Source: Microbacterium sp. MYb54 (GTDB lineage: Bacteria > Actinomycetota > Actinomycetes > Actinomycetales > Microbacteriaceae). From it: DNA of 64,000 nt. Both the position numbers and the translations under genes were made by a program. The stretch covers positions 124,001 through 188,000 of the forward strand of contig NZ_PCPA01000006.1 in NCBI RefSeq assembly GCF_002979515.1, written 5' to 3'. Shown piece after piece: positions 54,992-63,188 of this stretch. A model generated the notes under the pieces. That model did no database searches. It saw only the letters and a list, made by a program, of their open reading frames with translations, and was not told the origin of the DNA. How positions within the stretch are numbered: position 1 is the stretch's first letter; each line of letters begins with the position of its first letter.

Positions 54992-55357
54992 ATGGATGAA
55001 GGCATGCGGAACGTGCAGGCGGCACTGGCGGACATCACCGAGCACTGGCAGCCGCACCGTCTGACGAGCATCAACGACTACGACGTCAAGGTCGTGAAGC
55101 TGCTCGGAGAGTTCGTCTGGCATACCCATCCCGACACCGACGAGCTCTTCATGGTGGTGCAGGGGCAGCTGACGATCCAGTTCCGCGACCGCGATGTCGT
55201 GCTCGGACCGAACGATGTCTTCGTCGTTCCCCAGGGCGTCGAGCACTGCCCACGCGCCGACGAAGAAGTTCATGCGATCCTCTTCGAGCCCAAGGGCACC
55301 GTCAACACGGGCGACGCCGGTGGCGATATGACTTCGGAGCTTCGCGAGTTCGGATAG
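54992..55357 (+). CDS. cupin-domain protein
   Basis: 121 residues with both cupin motifs: WHTHPDTDELFMVVQGQL (metal His/His/Glu) and the second with PQGVEHCPRADEE. Such small cupins often bind metal and act as isomerases, dioxygenases or sensors; nothing more specific can be said. TAGGCT lies 6 bases before ATG, suggesting a leaderless transcript. Confidence 0.88.
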   Translation: MDEGMRNVQAALADITEHWQPHRLTSINDYDVKVVKLLGEFVWHTHPDTDELFMVVQGQLTIQFRDRDVVLGPNDVFVVPQGVEHCPRADEEVHAILFEPKGTVNTGDAGGDMTSELREFG

Positions 55358-55377
55358 GTTCCGCAACCACATGGCGC

Positions 55378-56007
55378 TCAGATCTTGATGGGGAATGTCA
55401 GCAACGTGGCGATCCCGCCGATGGCGATGACGCCGGCCAGGCTGAGGAATACTCGGCGTCGCCACGGGGCGGATTGGTGCTGCGAGATCGCGGCGAAGAA
55501 CAGGACGAGCGCGAAGAGCACCGTCAACAGCGAGTAGTCGTCACCACGCTGATTGTTGGTGAGGGCTTCATCGAACTTCGTATCGGCGCGTGCGCTGAGT
55601 TCCTGGGCCTCCACTGTGCCGGGCGGCACATACTCCGACATGGCGAGAGGGCCGCGTGAGGCGCGTCCTTCTGCGTTCCACGCGTCGAATGCGACGGCGA
55701 ATTCCTCGGTGAAGCGTTCCTCGACGAAGCGCACCAGGTCGTCCTGCCCGTTGGCTTCTGCCAGTACCCACTCGGTGTAGAGCGTCAGGTCGTACTGACG
55801 TGCCGCCTGGGCCGTCGACTCCGCTGAGGCTGCCTGAATCCGAGCGCTGGAAGCTTGACTGAACGCGATCGACATCTCGCCGCCCCACTTCGACGCTTCG
55901 AATCCGCACCAGGCCGTCAACACCGCTGTCACCGAGAGAAGGATCACGGTGAGGATGTCGACGACACGAGAGGTGCGGGTCGTCTCCGCGGGGGCTTCTT
56001 TCTCCAT
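55378..56007 (-). CDS. hypothetical membrane protein (three helices)
   Basis: 209 residues. One helix near 18-37, a long soluble Ala/Gln/Glu-rich helical segment (45-150) and two C-terminal helices (about 158-205). The ATG at 56007 is used; a TTG two codons upstream is also in frame. The layout resembles membrane proteins with a periplasmic or cytoplasmic coiled segment. No relative was recognised. Confidence 0.6.
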   Translation of the reverse strand: MEKEAPAETTRTSRVVDILTVILLSVTAVLTAWCGFEASKWGGEMSIAFSQASSARIQAASAESTAQAARQYDLTLYTEWVLAEANGQDDLVRFVEERFTEEFAVAFDAWNAEGRASRGPLAMSEYVPPGTVEAQELSARADTKFDEALTNNQRGDDYSLLTVLFALVLFFAAISQHQSAPWRRRVFLSLAGVIAIGGIATLLTFPIKI

Positions 56008-56132
56008 AGCCAATGGTGCGGTCTCGGCCCGTCGTCCGTCGTCCGTCGCCCGTCAATCACCCTCATCGGGTGAAGCGGTCGATGCCTTTTTCCCCTGGCG
56101 CGGCTTCCAGTAGGGCGGAGTGCTGGCTGGGC

Positions 56133-56462
56133 TCACACCGCGCGGAGGGCGCCGGCGGCAGCATCCATCGCGTCGACGTTGAGAGCGAAGTAGGCCCACT
56201 TGCCGCGCTGCTCACGGGTGACGAGGCCTGCCTCCGCGAGGAGCTTCATGTGGTGGGAGACCGTGCCCTGGGAGAGGCCGACGGGCTCGGTCAGATCGCA
56301 GATGCACGCTTCTCCGCCCGCTCCGGCGGCGATGAGTGACAACAACCGGACGCGTGTGGGATCGCCGAGCGCTTTGAAGACCCGGGCGACGCGTTCGGCA
56401 TCCTCGACCGTCATCGAAGGGGTGATCGGCGGGACGCAGCAACTGGTCGATTCGATCGTCAT
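56133..56462 (-). CDS. arsR: ArsR family metalloregulator
   Basis: 109 residues. Winged helix (about 25-100) with the ELCVCDL-like motif EACICDLTEP (Cys53, Cys55) and an N-terminal Cys-Cys pair (8-9). The CC...C pattern matches the As(III) site of the Corynebacterium glutamicum-type ArsR (Cys15, Cys16, Cys55) rather than the E. coli type. The start at 56462 is chosen for the methionine before this pair. Divergent from the ars operon, it should repress both and release on arsenite. Confidence 0.93.
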   Translation of the reverse strand: MTIESTSCCVPPITPSMTVEDAERVARVFKALGDPTRVRLLSLIAAGAGGEACICDLTEPVGLSQGTVSHHMKLLAEAGLVTREQRGKWAYFALNVDAMDAAAGALRAV

Positions 56463-56495
56463 TGGCAAGCGCACAGGTCTATTCTGGCACGTATT

Positions 56496-56535
56496 GACAA
56501 TCTTCGATAGATGAACGACAGTCTTCATATTGAAG
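56496..56535. promoter_or_regulatory. ArsR operator region between arsR and the flavoprotein gene
   Basis: GACAATCTTCGATA (56496-56509) and GACAGTCTTCATAT (56517-56530) form an imperfect direct repeat about two helical turns apart. The second runs into the inverted repeat CTTCA-TAT-TGAAG (56523-56535). The region is AT-rich and lies in the divergent promoter. Confidence 0.5.
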
Positions 56536-56557
56536 TTTTTCAATTTGAGGAGATGTG

Positions 56558-57859
56558 ATGTCTGAGCTTCCTGTCGTCGTCATCGGAGCGGGCCCGCAGG
56601 GTCTCGCCGCAGCGGCGCATCTTGTCGAACGCGACGAGAACGTGATCGTCGTCGAGCGCGGGCAAGGCCCTGCCGCCGCGGTTTTCGAATGGGGACACGT
56701 GCGCCTGTTCTCGGCCTGGCCGGAGCTCACCGACACAGCCGCGCGCCGCCTGCTCGAGCCGACGGGATGGGCTGCGCCGTCCTCGGGGTATCCGACCGGA
56801 GCGGAATGGGTGAGCGGCTATCTGGCCCCGCTCGCGGATGCGCTGGGCGAGCGGGTTCACTACGCGACGACCGTCACGGGAGTCGCGCGTCAAGGCCGCG
56901 ACAAGGTCGTCGATGGAGGCCGCAAGAGCCAGCCGTTCATCGTGCACACCGTCGACGCCGACGGCAACGAGGCCCGACTCGTCGCCCGCGCCGTCATCGA
57001 CGCCAGCGGTACCTGGGAGCTTCCGAACCCTGCGGGGGCGGATGGCTTCCCCGCGCTCGGAGAGAAGCGTGCAGCATCTCGGATCTCGTATCGCATCCCC
57101 GATGATGCGACTGCATGTGCGGGACAGCACGTCGTCGTCATCGGGTCCGGGCACTCCGCCACCCATGCCGTGCTCCGGCTGAGCGAACTCGCTCGGCGAA
57201 ACCCGGACACGAGAATCACCTGGTTGATGCGCCGCGGGGCGACGATGCACGCGTTCGGCGGCGGTGCTGCGGATGAACTCCCGGAACGTGCCGCCCTCGG
57301 CGGGCGAGCACGAAAGGCCATCGAGTCCGGACTCGTGGAAGTCGTCGGCGGCTTCCGCGTGTCCGAGATTCGCGACGTGGGAGGCGCGCTCACGATCACG
57401 GCGGAGAACGGGAATGAGGTGACCGGCGTCTCTCGCGTATTTGCATTGACAGGCTTCCGCCCTGACCTCAGCATCCTGTCCGAGCTGCGAGTGGCGTTGG
57501 ATGCTTCGCTGGAAGCGGTGGCCGGGATAGCTGCTGAGATCGATCCGAACATCCACTCCTGTGGATCCATCGGTGCCACGGGAGCGCGCGAACTCACCCA
57601 GCCGGAAGAGGGCTTCTTCATCATCGGGGCGAAGAGCTACGGACGAGCTCCGACCTTCCTCGCCCTCACCGGCTTCGAGCAGGCGCGAAGCGTCGCCGCG
57701 CATCTCGCCGGCGACGTGATCGCCGCCCAGAGCAACCAACTCGTCCTCCCGGACACCGGCGTCTGCGGTGGAGCGGGCGACTTCGACACGAGCGGCGGCG
57801 GAAGCTGCTGTACGACCCCGCTTGTGCAGCTTCAGCCCACCCGCGTCTCGGCCAACTAG
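56558..57859 (+). CDS. arsO: ArsO-like FAD-dependent monooxygenase
   Basis: 433 residues. FAD motif GAGPQG near 10-15 and a second Rossmann [10 protein letters not shown] near 190, as in flavin-containing monooxygenases and thioredoxin-reductase-like FAD proteins. Genes of this type (arsO) lie in actinobacterial ars clusters of the arsR-B-O-C-T kind; their substrate is not firmly known. A C-terminal tail contains GGGSCCTTP, a possible metal or As(III) ligand pair. GAGGAG precedes the start; the GTG at 56555 is also possible. Ends in a good terminator. Confidence 0.8.
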   Translation: MSELPVVVIGAGPQGLAAAAHLVERDENVIVVERGQGPAAAVFEWGHVRLFSAWPELTDTAARRLLEPTGWAAPSSGYPTGAEWVSGYLAPLADALGERVHYATTVTGVARQGRDKVVDGGRKSQPFIVHTVDADGNEARLVARAVIDASGTWELPNPAGADGFPALGEKRAASRISYRIPDDATACAGQHVVVIGSGHSATHAVLRLSELARRNPDTRITWLMRRGATMHAFGGGAADELPERAALGGRARKAIESGLVEVVGGFRVSEIRDVGGALTITAENGNEVTGVSRVFALTGFRPDLSILSELRVALDASLEAVAGIAAEIDPNIHSCGSIGATGARELTQPEEGFFIIGAKSYGRAPTFLALTGFEQARSVAAHLAGDVIAAQSNQLVLPDTGVCGGAGDFDTSGGGSCCTTPLVQLQPTRVSAN

Positions 57860-57875
57860 CCGTCAGGAGTGTTGC

Positions 57876-57908
57876 GGGAGCCTGTTCGCCGGACGCGGAC
57901 AGGCTCCC
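57876..57908 (+). terminator. terminator after the ArsO-like gene
   Basis: GGGAGCCTGT and ACAGGCTCCC form a 10-bp stem (57876-57885 with 57899-57908), with an inner CGC/GCG pairing and a pyrimidine-rich tail (TCTTGTGTG). Confidence 0.75.
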
Positions 57909-57947
57909 TCTTGTGTGTCCATGGGGGATCCCGTGTCCTGTCCCACT

Positions 57948-57981
57948 TGCCCACAGTATCGATGAATGTCAATATAGATAC
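57948..57981 (+). promoter_or_regulatory. promoter and possible ArsR site of the trx reductase-acr3 operon
   Basis: TTGCCC (57948-57953), 18-base spacer, AATATA (57972-57977), with the ATG of the next gene 4 bases later, so the transcript is likely leaderless. GTATC (57958-57962) and GATAC (57978-57982) are an inverted repeat across the -10 region and could be a regulator site. Confidence 0.5.
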
Positions 57982-58962
57982 ATGTCGATTCAAGAAGTTG
58001 AGCTCGCGATCATCGGGTCCGGTCCTGCGGGGTACACCGCAGCCGTCTACGCTGCTCGCGCCGGCCTCGCGCCCGTGGTGCTCGCCGGTTCCGTGACTGC
58101 GGGCGGGGCACTGATGACCACGACGGAGGTCGAGAACTTCCCTGGGTTCGTCGATGGCGTCCAGGGGCCTGAGCTGATGGAGTCGATGCGTGCGCAGGCG
58201 GAGCGCTTCGGCGCACGCATCCTCCTCGACGACGCGATTCGGGTCGACCTCGACGGACCGATCAAGACCATCGAGACCGGCGCCGGAGAGACCATCCTCG
58301 CCCGCGCCGTCATCCTCACGATGGGTTCCGCCTATCGCAAGCTCGGGCTGCCGGATGAGGAGCGCCTCACCGGTCGTGGCGTGTCCTGGTGTGCGACGTG
58401 CGACGGCTTCTTCTTCCGTGAGCAGGAGATCGTCGTGGTGGGCGGCGGGGACTCCGCGATGGAGGAGGCACTGTTCCTCACCCGCTTCGCATCGAAAGTC
58501 ACGGTCGTACACCGCCGCGGCGAGTTCCGCGCCTCGAAGATCATGGCCCGGCGTGTGCTCGATCACCCGAAGATCGACGTCGCCTGGAACAGCGAAGTCG
58601 CAAGCCTCGTGGGGGCCGAGAAGGTCGAAGCGGTCACCCTGCGCGACACCGTCACCGGCGATGAGTGCGAGTTGGCGGCCACCGGCGTCTTCGTCGCCAT
58701 CGGTCACGACCCGCGCTCCGAGATCGTCGCCGGGCTCGTCGACACCGACGCCGATGGATACGTGCTCGTCGAGCACCCCTCCACCCGCACCACCCTCGCA
58801 GGAGTGTTCGCCGCCGGCGACCTCGTCGACCACACCTACCGGCAGGCGATAACCGCAGCCGGCACCGGATGCGCCGCAGCTCAGGATGCCCAGCACTACC
58901 TGGCCGCGCTTGACGAGCCCGCACCGGTGGCGACGACCGAGAACGAGAAGGCCTTCGCATGA
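57982..58962 (+). CDS. arsT: thioredoxin-disulfide reductase-like protein (ArsT)
   Basis: 326 residues. FAD motif GSGPAGYTA at about 12-20, NADPH motif [10 protein letters not shown] near 175 and the redox-active CATC at 137-140. In ars clusters of streptomycetes and microbacteria a thioredoxin reductase supplies electrons for arsenate reduction. The start at 57982 is chosen because the promoter ends just before it; an upstream frame starting at 57913 would include the promoter. Overlaps acr3 by 4 bases. Confidence 0.88.
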   Translation: MSIQEVELAIIGSGPAGYTAAVYAARAGLAPVVLAGSVTAGGALMTTTEVENFPGFVDGVQGPELMESMRAQAERFGARILLDDAIRVDLDGPIKTIETGAGETILARAVILTMGSAYRKLGLPDEERLTGRGVSWCATCDGFFFREQEIVVVGGGDSAMEEALFLTRFASKVTVVHRRGEFRASKIMARRVLDHPKIDVAWNSEVASLVGAEKVEAVTLRDTVTGDECELAATGVFVAIGHDPRSEIVAGLVDTDADGYVLVEHPSTRTTLAGVFAAGDLVDHTYRQAITAAGTGCAAAQDAQHYLAALDEPAPVATTENEKAFA

Positions 58963-60056
58963 GCACCGCAACCGTGCCCACCGCCGCGCCGGCCACCCGC
59001 CGCCTGTCCGCTCTCGACCGCTGGCTGCCGCTGTGGATCGGTCTGGCAATGGTCGGCGGCATCGTCGTCGGTCGCTTCATCCCTGGCGTTTCCGACCTTC
59101 TGGCCCGCCTCGAGGTCGGTGGAATCTCCATCCCCATCGCCCTCGGCCTGCTGGTGATGATGTACCCGGTGCTTGCGAAGGTCCGCTATGACAAGGTCGC
59201 TGCGGTCACCGGAGACAAGAAGCTCCTCGCCTCCTCGCTGGTGCTCAACTGGCTCGTCGGCCCGGCGCTCATGTTCGCCCTCGCCTGGGTGTTTCTGCCC
59301 GACCTGCCCGAGTACCGGACAGGACTCATCATCGTCGGGCTCGCGCGCTGCATCGCGATGGTCGTCATCTGGAACGACCTCGCCTGCGGCGACCGCGAAG
59401 CCGCAGCGGTCCTCGTCGCCATCAACTCGGTCTTCCAGGTTGTCGCGTTCTCATTCCTCGGCTGGTTCTACCTGACAGTCCTCCCCGGGTGGCTGGGGCT
59501 GGACTCGCAGGGGTTGGAGATCTCGGTCTGGCAGATCGCGTTGAATGTCCTGATCTTCCTCGGTATCCCTCTCGTCGCCGGCTTCGCCTCTCGCCTCATC
59601 GGTGAGCGGATGAAGGGGCGCGACTGGTACGAAGACAGCTTCCTGCCGAAGATCGGCCCGTGGGCGCTCTACGGCCTCCTCTTCACCATCGTGTTGCTGT
59701 TCGCCCTCCAGGGCGAACAGGTCACCAGCCGGCCGTGGGACGTTGCGCGGATCGCGCTCCCGCTGCTGGTCTACTTCGCGGTCATGTGGTTCGTCGGCCT
59801 TCTGATCGGAAAGGCGCTCGGGCTCGGGTACGCGCGTTCGTCGACGCTGGCGTTCACTGCGGCCGGGAACAACTTCGAGCTCGCCATCGCCGTCGCCATC
59901 GGCACCTTCGGGGCGACTTCCGGTCAGGCCCTCGCCGGAGTCGTCGGCCCGCTGATCGAGGTCCCGGTCCTGGTCGGACTCGTCTATGTCTCGCTCTGGG
60001 CCGCTCGTCGCTGGTTCCACACCGACCCGTACACCGCTGAGAGGATGCTGTCATGA
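58959..60056 (+). CDS. acr3: ACR3 family arsenite efflux permease
   Basis: 365 residues, about ten membrane helices. The essential Cys131 is in [12 protein letters not shown] and the C-terminal [15 protein letters not shown] is the second conserved block. It exports As(III) from the cytoplasm. ATGA overlap with arsT and with the next gene. Confidence 0.96.
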   Translation: MSTATVPTAAPATRRLSALDRWLPLWIGLAMVGGIVVGRFIPGVSDLLARLEVGGISIPIALGLLVMMYPVLAKVRYDKVAAVTGDKKLLASSLVLNWLVGPALMFALAWVFLPDLPEYRTGLIIVGLARCIAMVVIWNDLACGDREAAAVLVAINSVFQVVAFSFLGWFYLTVLPGWLGLDSQGLEISVWQIALNVLIFLGIPLVAGFASRLIGERMKGRDWYEDSFLPKIGPWALYGLLFTIVLLFALQGEQVTSRPWDVARIALPLLVYFAVMWFVGLLIGKALGLGYARSSTLAFTAAGNNFELAIAVAIGTFGATSGQALAGVVGPLIEVPVLVGLVYVSLWAARRWFHTDPYTAERMLS

Positions 60057-61042
60057 ACGTCACCGTCACGACCGACACCGACACCTGCAGTCCCGTCGCC
60101 ACCCACGCCATCGGGCTGGAAGCTGCCACCTCCGTAGCGGCCACGCTGAAGGCGCTGTCGGATCCGCTCCGCCTGCGGATGCTGTCGGCCATCGCCTCCG
60201 ACCCGCGCGGAGAGTCCTGCGTGTGCGACCTCGCCGAGCTCGCCGACGTCTCGCAGCCCACGGTGTCGCATCACCTCAAGGTGCTCAAGGGCGTCGATGT
60301 CCTCACCTCCGAGCGCCGTGGAACCTGGGTCTGGTACCGAATCGACCCGAGTCGTCGCAGCGCCGTCACGGCCCTGCTGGATTCATTCGCTCCGGCTACG
60401 GTCTCACCGTGGAGCGATTCCGATGAAGATCAGCTTCGGCCAGACTTCGACGCCCGGATAACCCGTCTCGCGGAGGAGCTGGCAGTGGAAGTTCCTGAGC
60501 TCGAGGCCGACGTCGTCCTCACGACCGTCCGCGAGTCCTACACCGCACTGGCACGAACCGCCCGCGTCACCTCAGCGCTCGTTCCCCTCACCGAGCGTTT
60601 CGCCCGTCAGCGCCTCGCAGACCTGACCCGCGACCGCGATGCTTCCGTGCCACAGGTGCTTTTCGTCTGCGTCGCCAACGCCGGACGCTCGCAGCTCGCC
60701 GCCGCGCTCGTGAACCAACTCGCAGCCGGCAAGGTCGTCGCGCGCTCGGCAGGGTCTGCTCCTGCCGACGTCATCCACCCACACGTCCGCTCGCTGCTCG
60801 CCGAGATCGAAGGCGACCGGGCGGCAGACAGGTTCCCGAAGCCGCTCACCGACGACGCGGTCCGCGCCGCCGACGTCGTCATCACGATGGGCTGCGGCGA
60901 CGTCTGCCCCATCATCCCGGGCGTCCGCTACGACGACTGGGCGGTCGGTGATCCTGCACTCGCCTCTCGTGAAGGCGTGGAAGCCATCCGCGACGACATC
61001 GCCGGACGTGTGCGCGCACTCGTCGACGACCTTCTTCCTTGA
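60053..61042 (+). CDS. ArsR-ArsC fusion protein (regulator plus arsenate reductase)
   Basis: 329 residues in three parts. Residues 25-110 are an ArsR winged helix with ESCVCDL (Cys56, Cys58) and an N-terminal Cys12. Residues 130-190 are a helical segment (DFDARITRLAEELAVE ... ERFARQRLADL). Residues 200-329 are a low-molecular-weight phosphatase-type ArsC with nucleophile Cys206 and Arg212 (FVCVANAGRSQL) and the resolving pair in MGCGDVC (281, 285). Such fusions have been described in Microbacterium ars clusters. It may regulate its operon and reduce arsenate. Overlaps acr3. Confidence 0.93.
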   Translation: MNVTVTTDTDTCSPVATHAIGLEAATSVAATLKALSDPLRLRMLSAIASDPRGESCVCDLAELADVSQPTVSHHLKVLKGVDVLTSERRGTWVWYRIDPSRRSAVTALLDSFAPATVSPWSDSDEDQLRPDFDARITRLAEELAVEVPELEADVVLTTVRESYTALARTARVTSALVPLTERFARQRLADLTRDRDASVPQVLFVCVANAGRSQLAAALVNQLAAGKVVARSAGSAPADVIHPHVRSLLAEIEGDRAADRFPKPLTDDAVRAADVVITMGCGDVCPIIPGVRYDDWAVGDPALASREGVEAIRDDIAGRVRALVDDLLP

Positions 61043-61077
61043 CCGCCCGCCTGACCGCCCTCCGACCAGGAGCAATC

Positions 61078-61485
61078 ATGACCGACACGACCACCAAACC
61101 CTCCGTCCTCTTCGTCTGCGTGCACAACGCCGGGCGCTCACAGATGGCCGCAGGGTTTCTCCGCGACATAGCCGGAGACCGCATCGAAGTCCGCTCCGCA
61201 GGCTCCATGCCGGCCGACCAGATCAACCCGACCGCCGTCGAGGCCATGAGTGAACTCGGAATCGACATCACCGCCGAACAGCCCAAGGTGCTGACGACCG
61301 AAGCGGTGCAGGCATCGGACGTCGTCATCACCATGGGATGCGGAGATGCCTGCCCGTTCTTCCCCGGCAAGCGCTACGAGGACTGGAAGCTCGACGACCC
61401 GGCAGGCCAGGGGATCGACGCCGTGCGCCCGATCCGCGACGACATCAGGGCGCGCATCGAGCAGCTGGTGAGCGAACTGGTCTGA
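61078..61485 (+). CDS. arsC: arsenate reductase ArsC (low-molecular-weight phosphatase type)
   Basis: 135 residues. Catalytic loop FVCVHNAGRSQ with Cys14 and Arg20, and the C-terminal cysteines in MGCGDAC (88, 92). The fold is that of thioredoxin- or mycothiol-linked reductases. A second ArsC beside the fusion protein suggests gene duplication or distinct electron donors. AGGAG lies 6 bases upstream of the ATG at 61078. Last gene of the ars operon. Confidence 0.95.
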   Translation: MTDTTTKPSVLFVCVHNAGRSQMAAGFLRDIAGDRIEVRSAGSMPADQINPTAVEAMSELGIDITAEQPKVLTTEAVQASDVVITMGCGDACPFFPGKRYEDWKLDDPAGQGIDAVRPIRDDIRARIEQLVSELV

Positions 61486-61491
61486 CAGCAC

Positions 61492-61535
61492 GGAGGCCGC
61501 GGCGGCTCGTGATCTCACGAACTGCCGCGGCCTCC
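61492..61535. terminator. bidirectional terminator between arsC and flgE
   Basis: GGAGGCCGCGGC (61492-61503) and GCCGCGGCCTCC (61524-61535) form a 12-bp perfect stem, with a second small hairpin CGTGA-TC-TCACG inside. It separates the convergent arsC (+) and flgE (-) genes. Confidence 0.85.
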
Positions 61536-61541
61536 GACGAC

Positions 61542-62702
61542 TCAGCGCTTGAGGTTCGTGAGCTCCTGCAGCACCTCGTCGCTGGTGGTGATGATGCGGG
61601 CGTTCGCCTGGAAGCCGCGCTGCGCGACGATCAGGTTGGTGAACTCCTGCGACAGGTCGACGTTCGACATCTCGAGCGCGCCGCTGATGATGCCGCCCAG
61701 GCCGTCGGTGCCCGCCTGTCCGAGCGTCGGCTCACCGGAGTTGCCGCTCGGGCGGAACTGCGAGGAGCCGGCCTTCTCGAGCCCGCCCGGGTTGACGAAG
61801 CCTGCCAGCGCCACGCGGGCGAGCACCTCGGTGTCGCCGTTGCTGAACGTGCCGACGAGGCTGCCGTCGTTCATCAGGGCGTACGAGCTCAGGGTGCCGG
61901 CGGGCTTGCCGTTCTGCTCCTTGATCGCGAGGTCGCTGACATCCGCGAACCCGGTGACCGCCGAGAGGTCGACAGCGACGCCGCCGGAGACGATGGAAGA
62001 GGCACCGGCCTGCTTGCCGTCGACGAACGTGAGGGCGGTGTTCGTGCCGCCAGGCTCGGTGACGTTCCATCCCGTGGCGGTGCGGGTGAAGGTGAGGCGG
62101 AGAGAGGTGGCCGTGCCCTCGGCGTCGTAGGTCTTGATGTCGCGTACCAGCTGCTCGCCGACCGCGGCACCGGAGGGCAGGTTGCCGGTGACTCGGGCGG
62201 TGGTGGTGGCCGTGGCGGGGCTCAGGGCTCCGACGGGCAGCCGGATGTCGCCGATGCCCTGACCGGGGACGATGACGCCGTTCTGTGCAGTCCACCCCTG
62301 CACGAGAGCGCCGTCGGCCGAGACCAGCTTGCCGCTCGCGTCGAACGAGAAGCCGCCGTTGCGGGTGTACAGGGTCTCGCCGCCCGACCGGACGACGAAG
62401 AACCCGTCGCCCGAGATCATGAGGTTGGTCGGCACGCCGGTGGGCTGGGGAGCTCCGGAGGCGAAGTTCGTGCTGATGCCGGCCACCTGCACGCCGAGAC
62501 CGACCTGGGCGGGGTTCTGACCGCCGGCGGCCTGCTGCGGCATCATCGAGTTGCGCACGAGCTGGGAGAGCGAGTCCTGGAACTGCACGGCCGAGGCCTT
62601 GAACCCGGTCGTGTTGACGTTGGCGATGTTGTTGCCCGTGACGTCGAGCATGGTCTGGTGCGAACGCAGACCCGAGATTCCGGCGAACAGAGAGCGGAGC
62701 AT
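61542..62702 (-). CDS. flgE: flagellar hook protein FlgE
   Basis: 386 residues. N-terminal FlgE/rod motif MLRSLFAGISGLRSHQTMLD, ANVNTTGFKAS, and C-terminal EFTNLIVAQRGFQANARIITTSDE, which are the coiled ends of hook subunits. It has no signal peptide, as expected for a type III exported protein. AAAGG lies 8 bases before ATG. On the other side of the interruption lies flbD, normally its direct neighbour. Confidence 0.96.
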   Translation of the reverse strand: MLRSLFAGISGLRSHQTMLDVTGNNIANVNTTGFKASAVQFQDSLSQLVRNSMMPQQAAGGQNPAQVGLGVQVAGISTNFASGAPQPTGVPTNLMISGDGFFVVRSGGETLYTRNGGFSFDASGKLVSADGALVQGWTAQNGVIVPGQGIGDIRLPVGALSPATATTTARVTGNLPSGAAVGEQLVRDIKTYDAEGTATSLRLTFTRTATGWNVTEPGGTNTALTFVDGKQAGASSIVSGGVAVDLSAVTGFADVSDLAIKEQNGKPAGTLSSYALMNDGSLVGTFSNGDTEVLARVALAGFVNPGGLEKAGSSQFRPSGNSGEPTLGQAGTDGLGGIISGALEMSNVDLSQEFTNLIVAQRGFQANARIITTSDEVLQELTNLKR

Positions 62703-62729
62703 GGTGATGCCTTTCTGGAAGGGGGCTGG

Positions 62730-63173
62730 TCAGGACTGCGGGCGGGGAGCGACGGAGACGCCGGAGACGGCATCGAGGGGGATGGATGCTTCGCCGATGG
62801 TGACGAGCGGGATGGGGCCGGCGTACGAGACCGACGTGACGATGCCCTTCTGCGTCACGCCCTTCTCATCGACGTACTGCGCCTCGTGGCCGATCAGCGC
62901 GGCGGCGGTCTGACGCATGCTGAGCGCGAAGCTCTCGGTCGAGGTCGCCGTGAGCGCGGTCAGCTGCTCCATGGAGGCCAGCTGCGTGGTCTGCGAGATC
63001 ATCTCGTTGGTGTTCATGGGCGAGCTGGGGTCCTGATTGGTCAACTGCGTCACCAGCAGCTTCAGGAAGACCTCGGAGTCGAGTGTCTTCTTGCGCTCGG
63101 CAGGAGGCGTGGTGCTGCCCGTCTGCACGCCGGTGGGCGGGATGGTGCCGGAGATGGGTTCGACCGCGGTCAT
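62730..63173 (-). CDS. flgD: flagellar hook assembly scaffold FlgD
   Basis: 147 residues, short but within the range of Gram-positive FlgD. The conserved core EVFLKLLVTQLTNQDPSSPMNTNEMISQTTQLA is present, followed by a short C-terminal beta part; the large Tudor/FnIII domains of E. coli FlgD are missing. It caps the growing hook. GAGAGG precedes the ATG. Confidence 0.95.
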   Translation of the reverse strand: MTAVEPISGTIPPTGVQTGSTTPPAERKKTLDSEVFLKLLVTQLTNQDPSSPMNTNEMISQTTQLASMEQLTALTATSTESFALSMRQTAAALIGHEAQYVDEKGVTQKGIVTSVSYAGPIPLVTIGEASIPLDAVSGVSVAPRPQS

Positions 63174-63188
63174 GGATTTCCTCTCGGA

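Noticed and set aside
56033..56055. Short CGTC/GTCC microsatellite before the three-helix protein
   Set aside because: Only about 20 bp and imperfect; not a regulatory or mobile element I can support.
52574..61541. Mobile element or genomic-island ends around the ars block
   Set aside because: I looked for integrase, transposase, tRNA insertion site and direct repeats at the two ends and found none; island status rests only on disrupted gene order.
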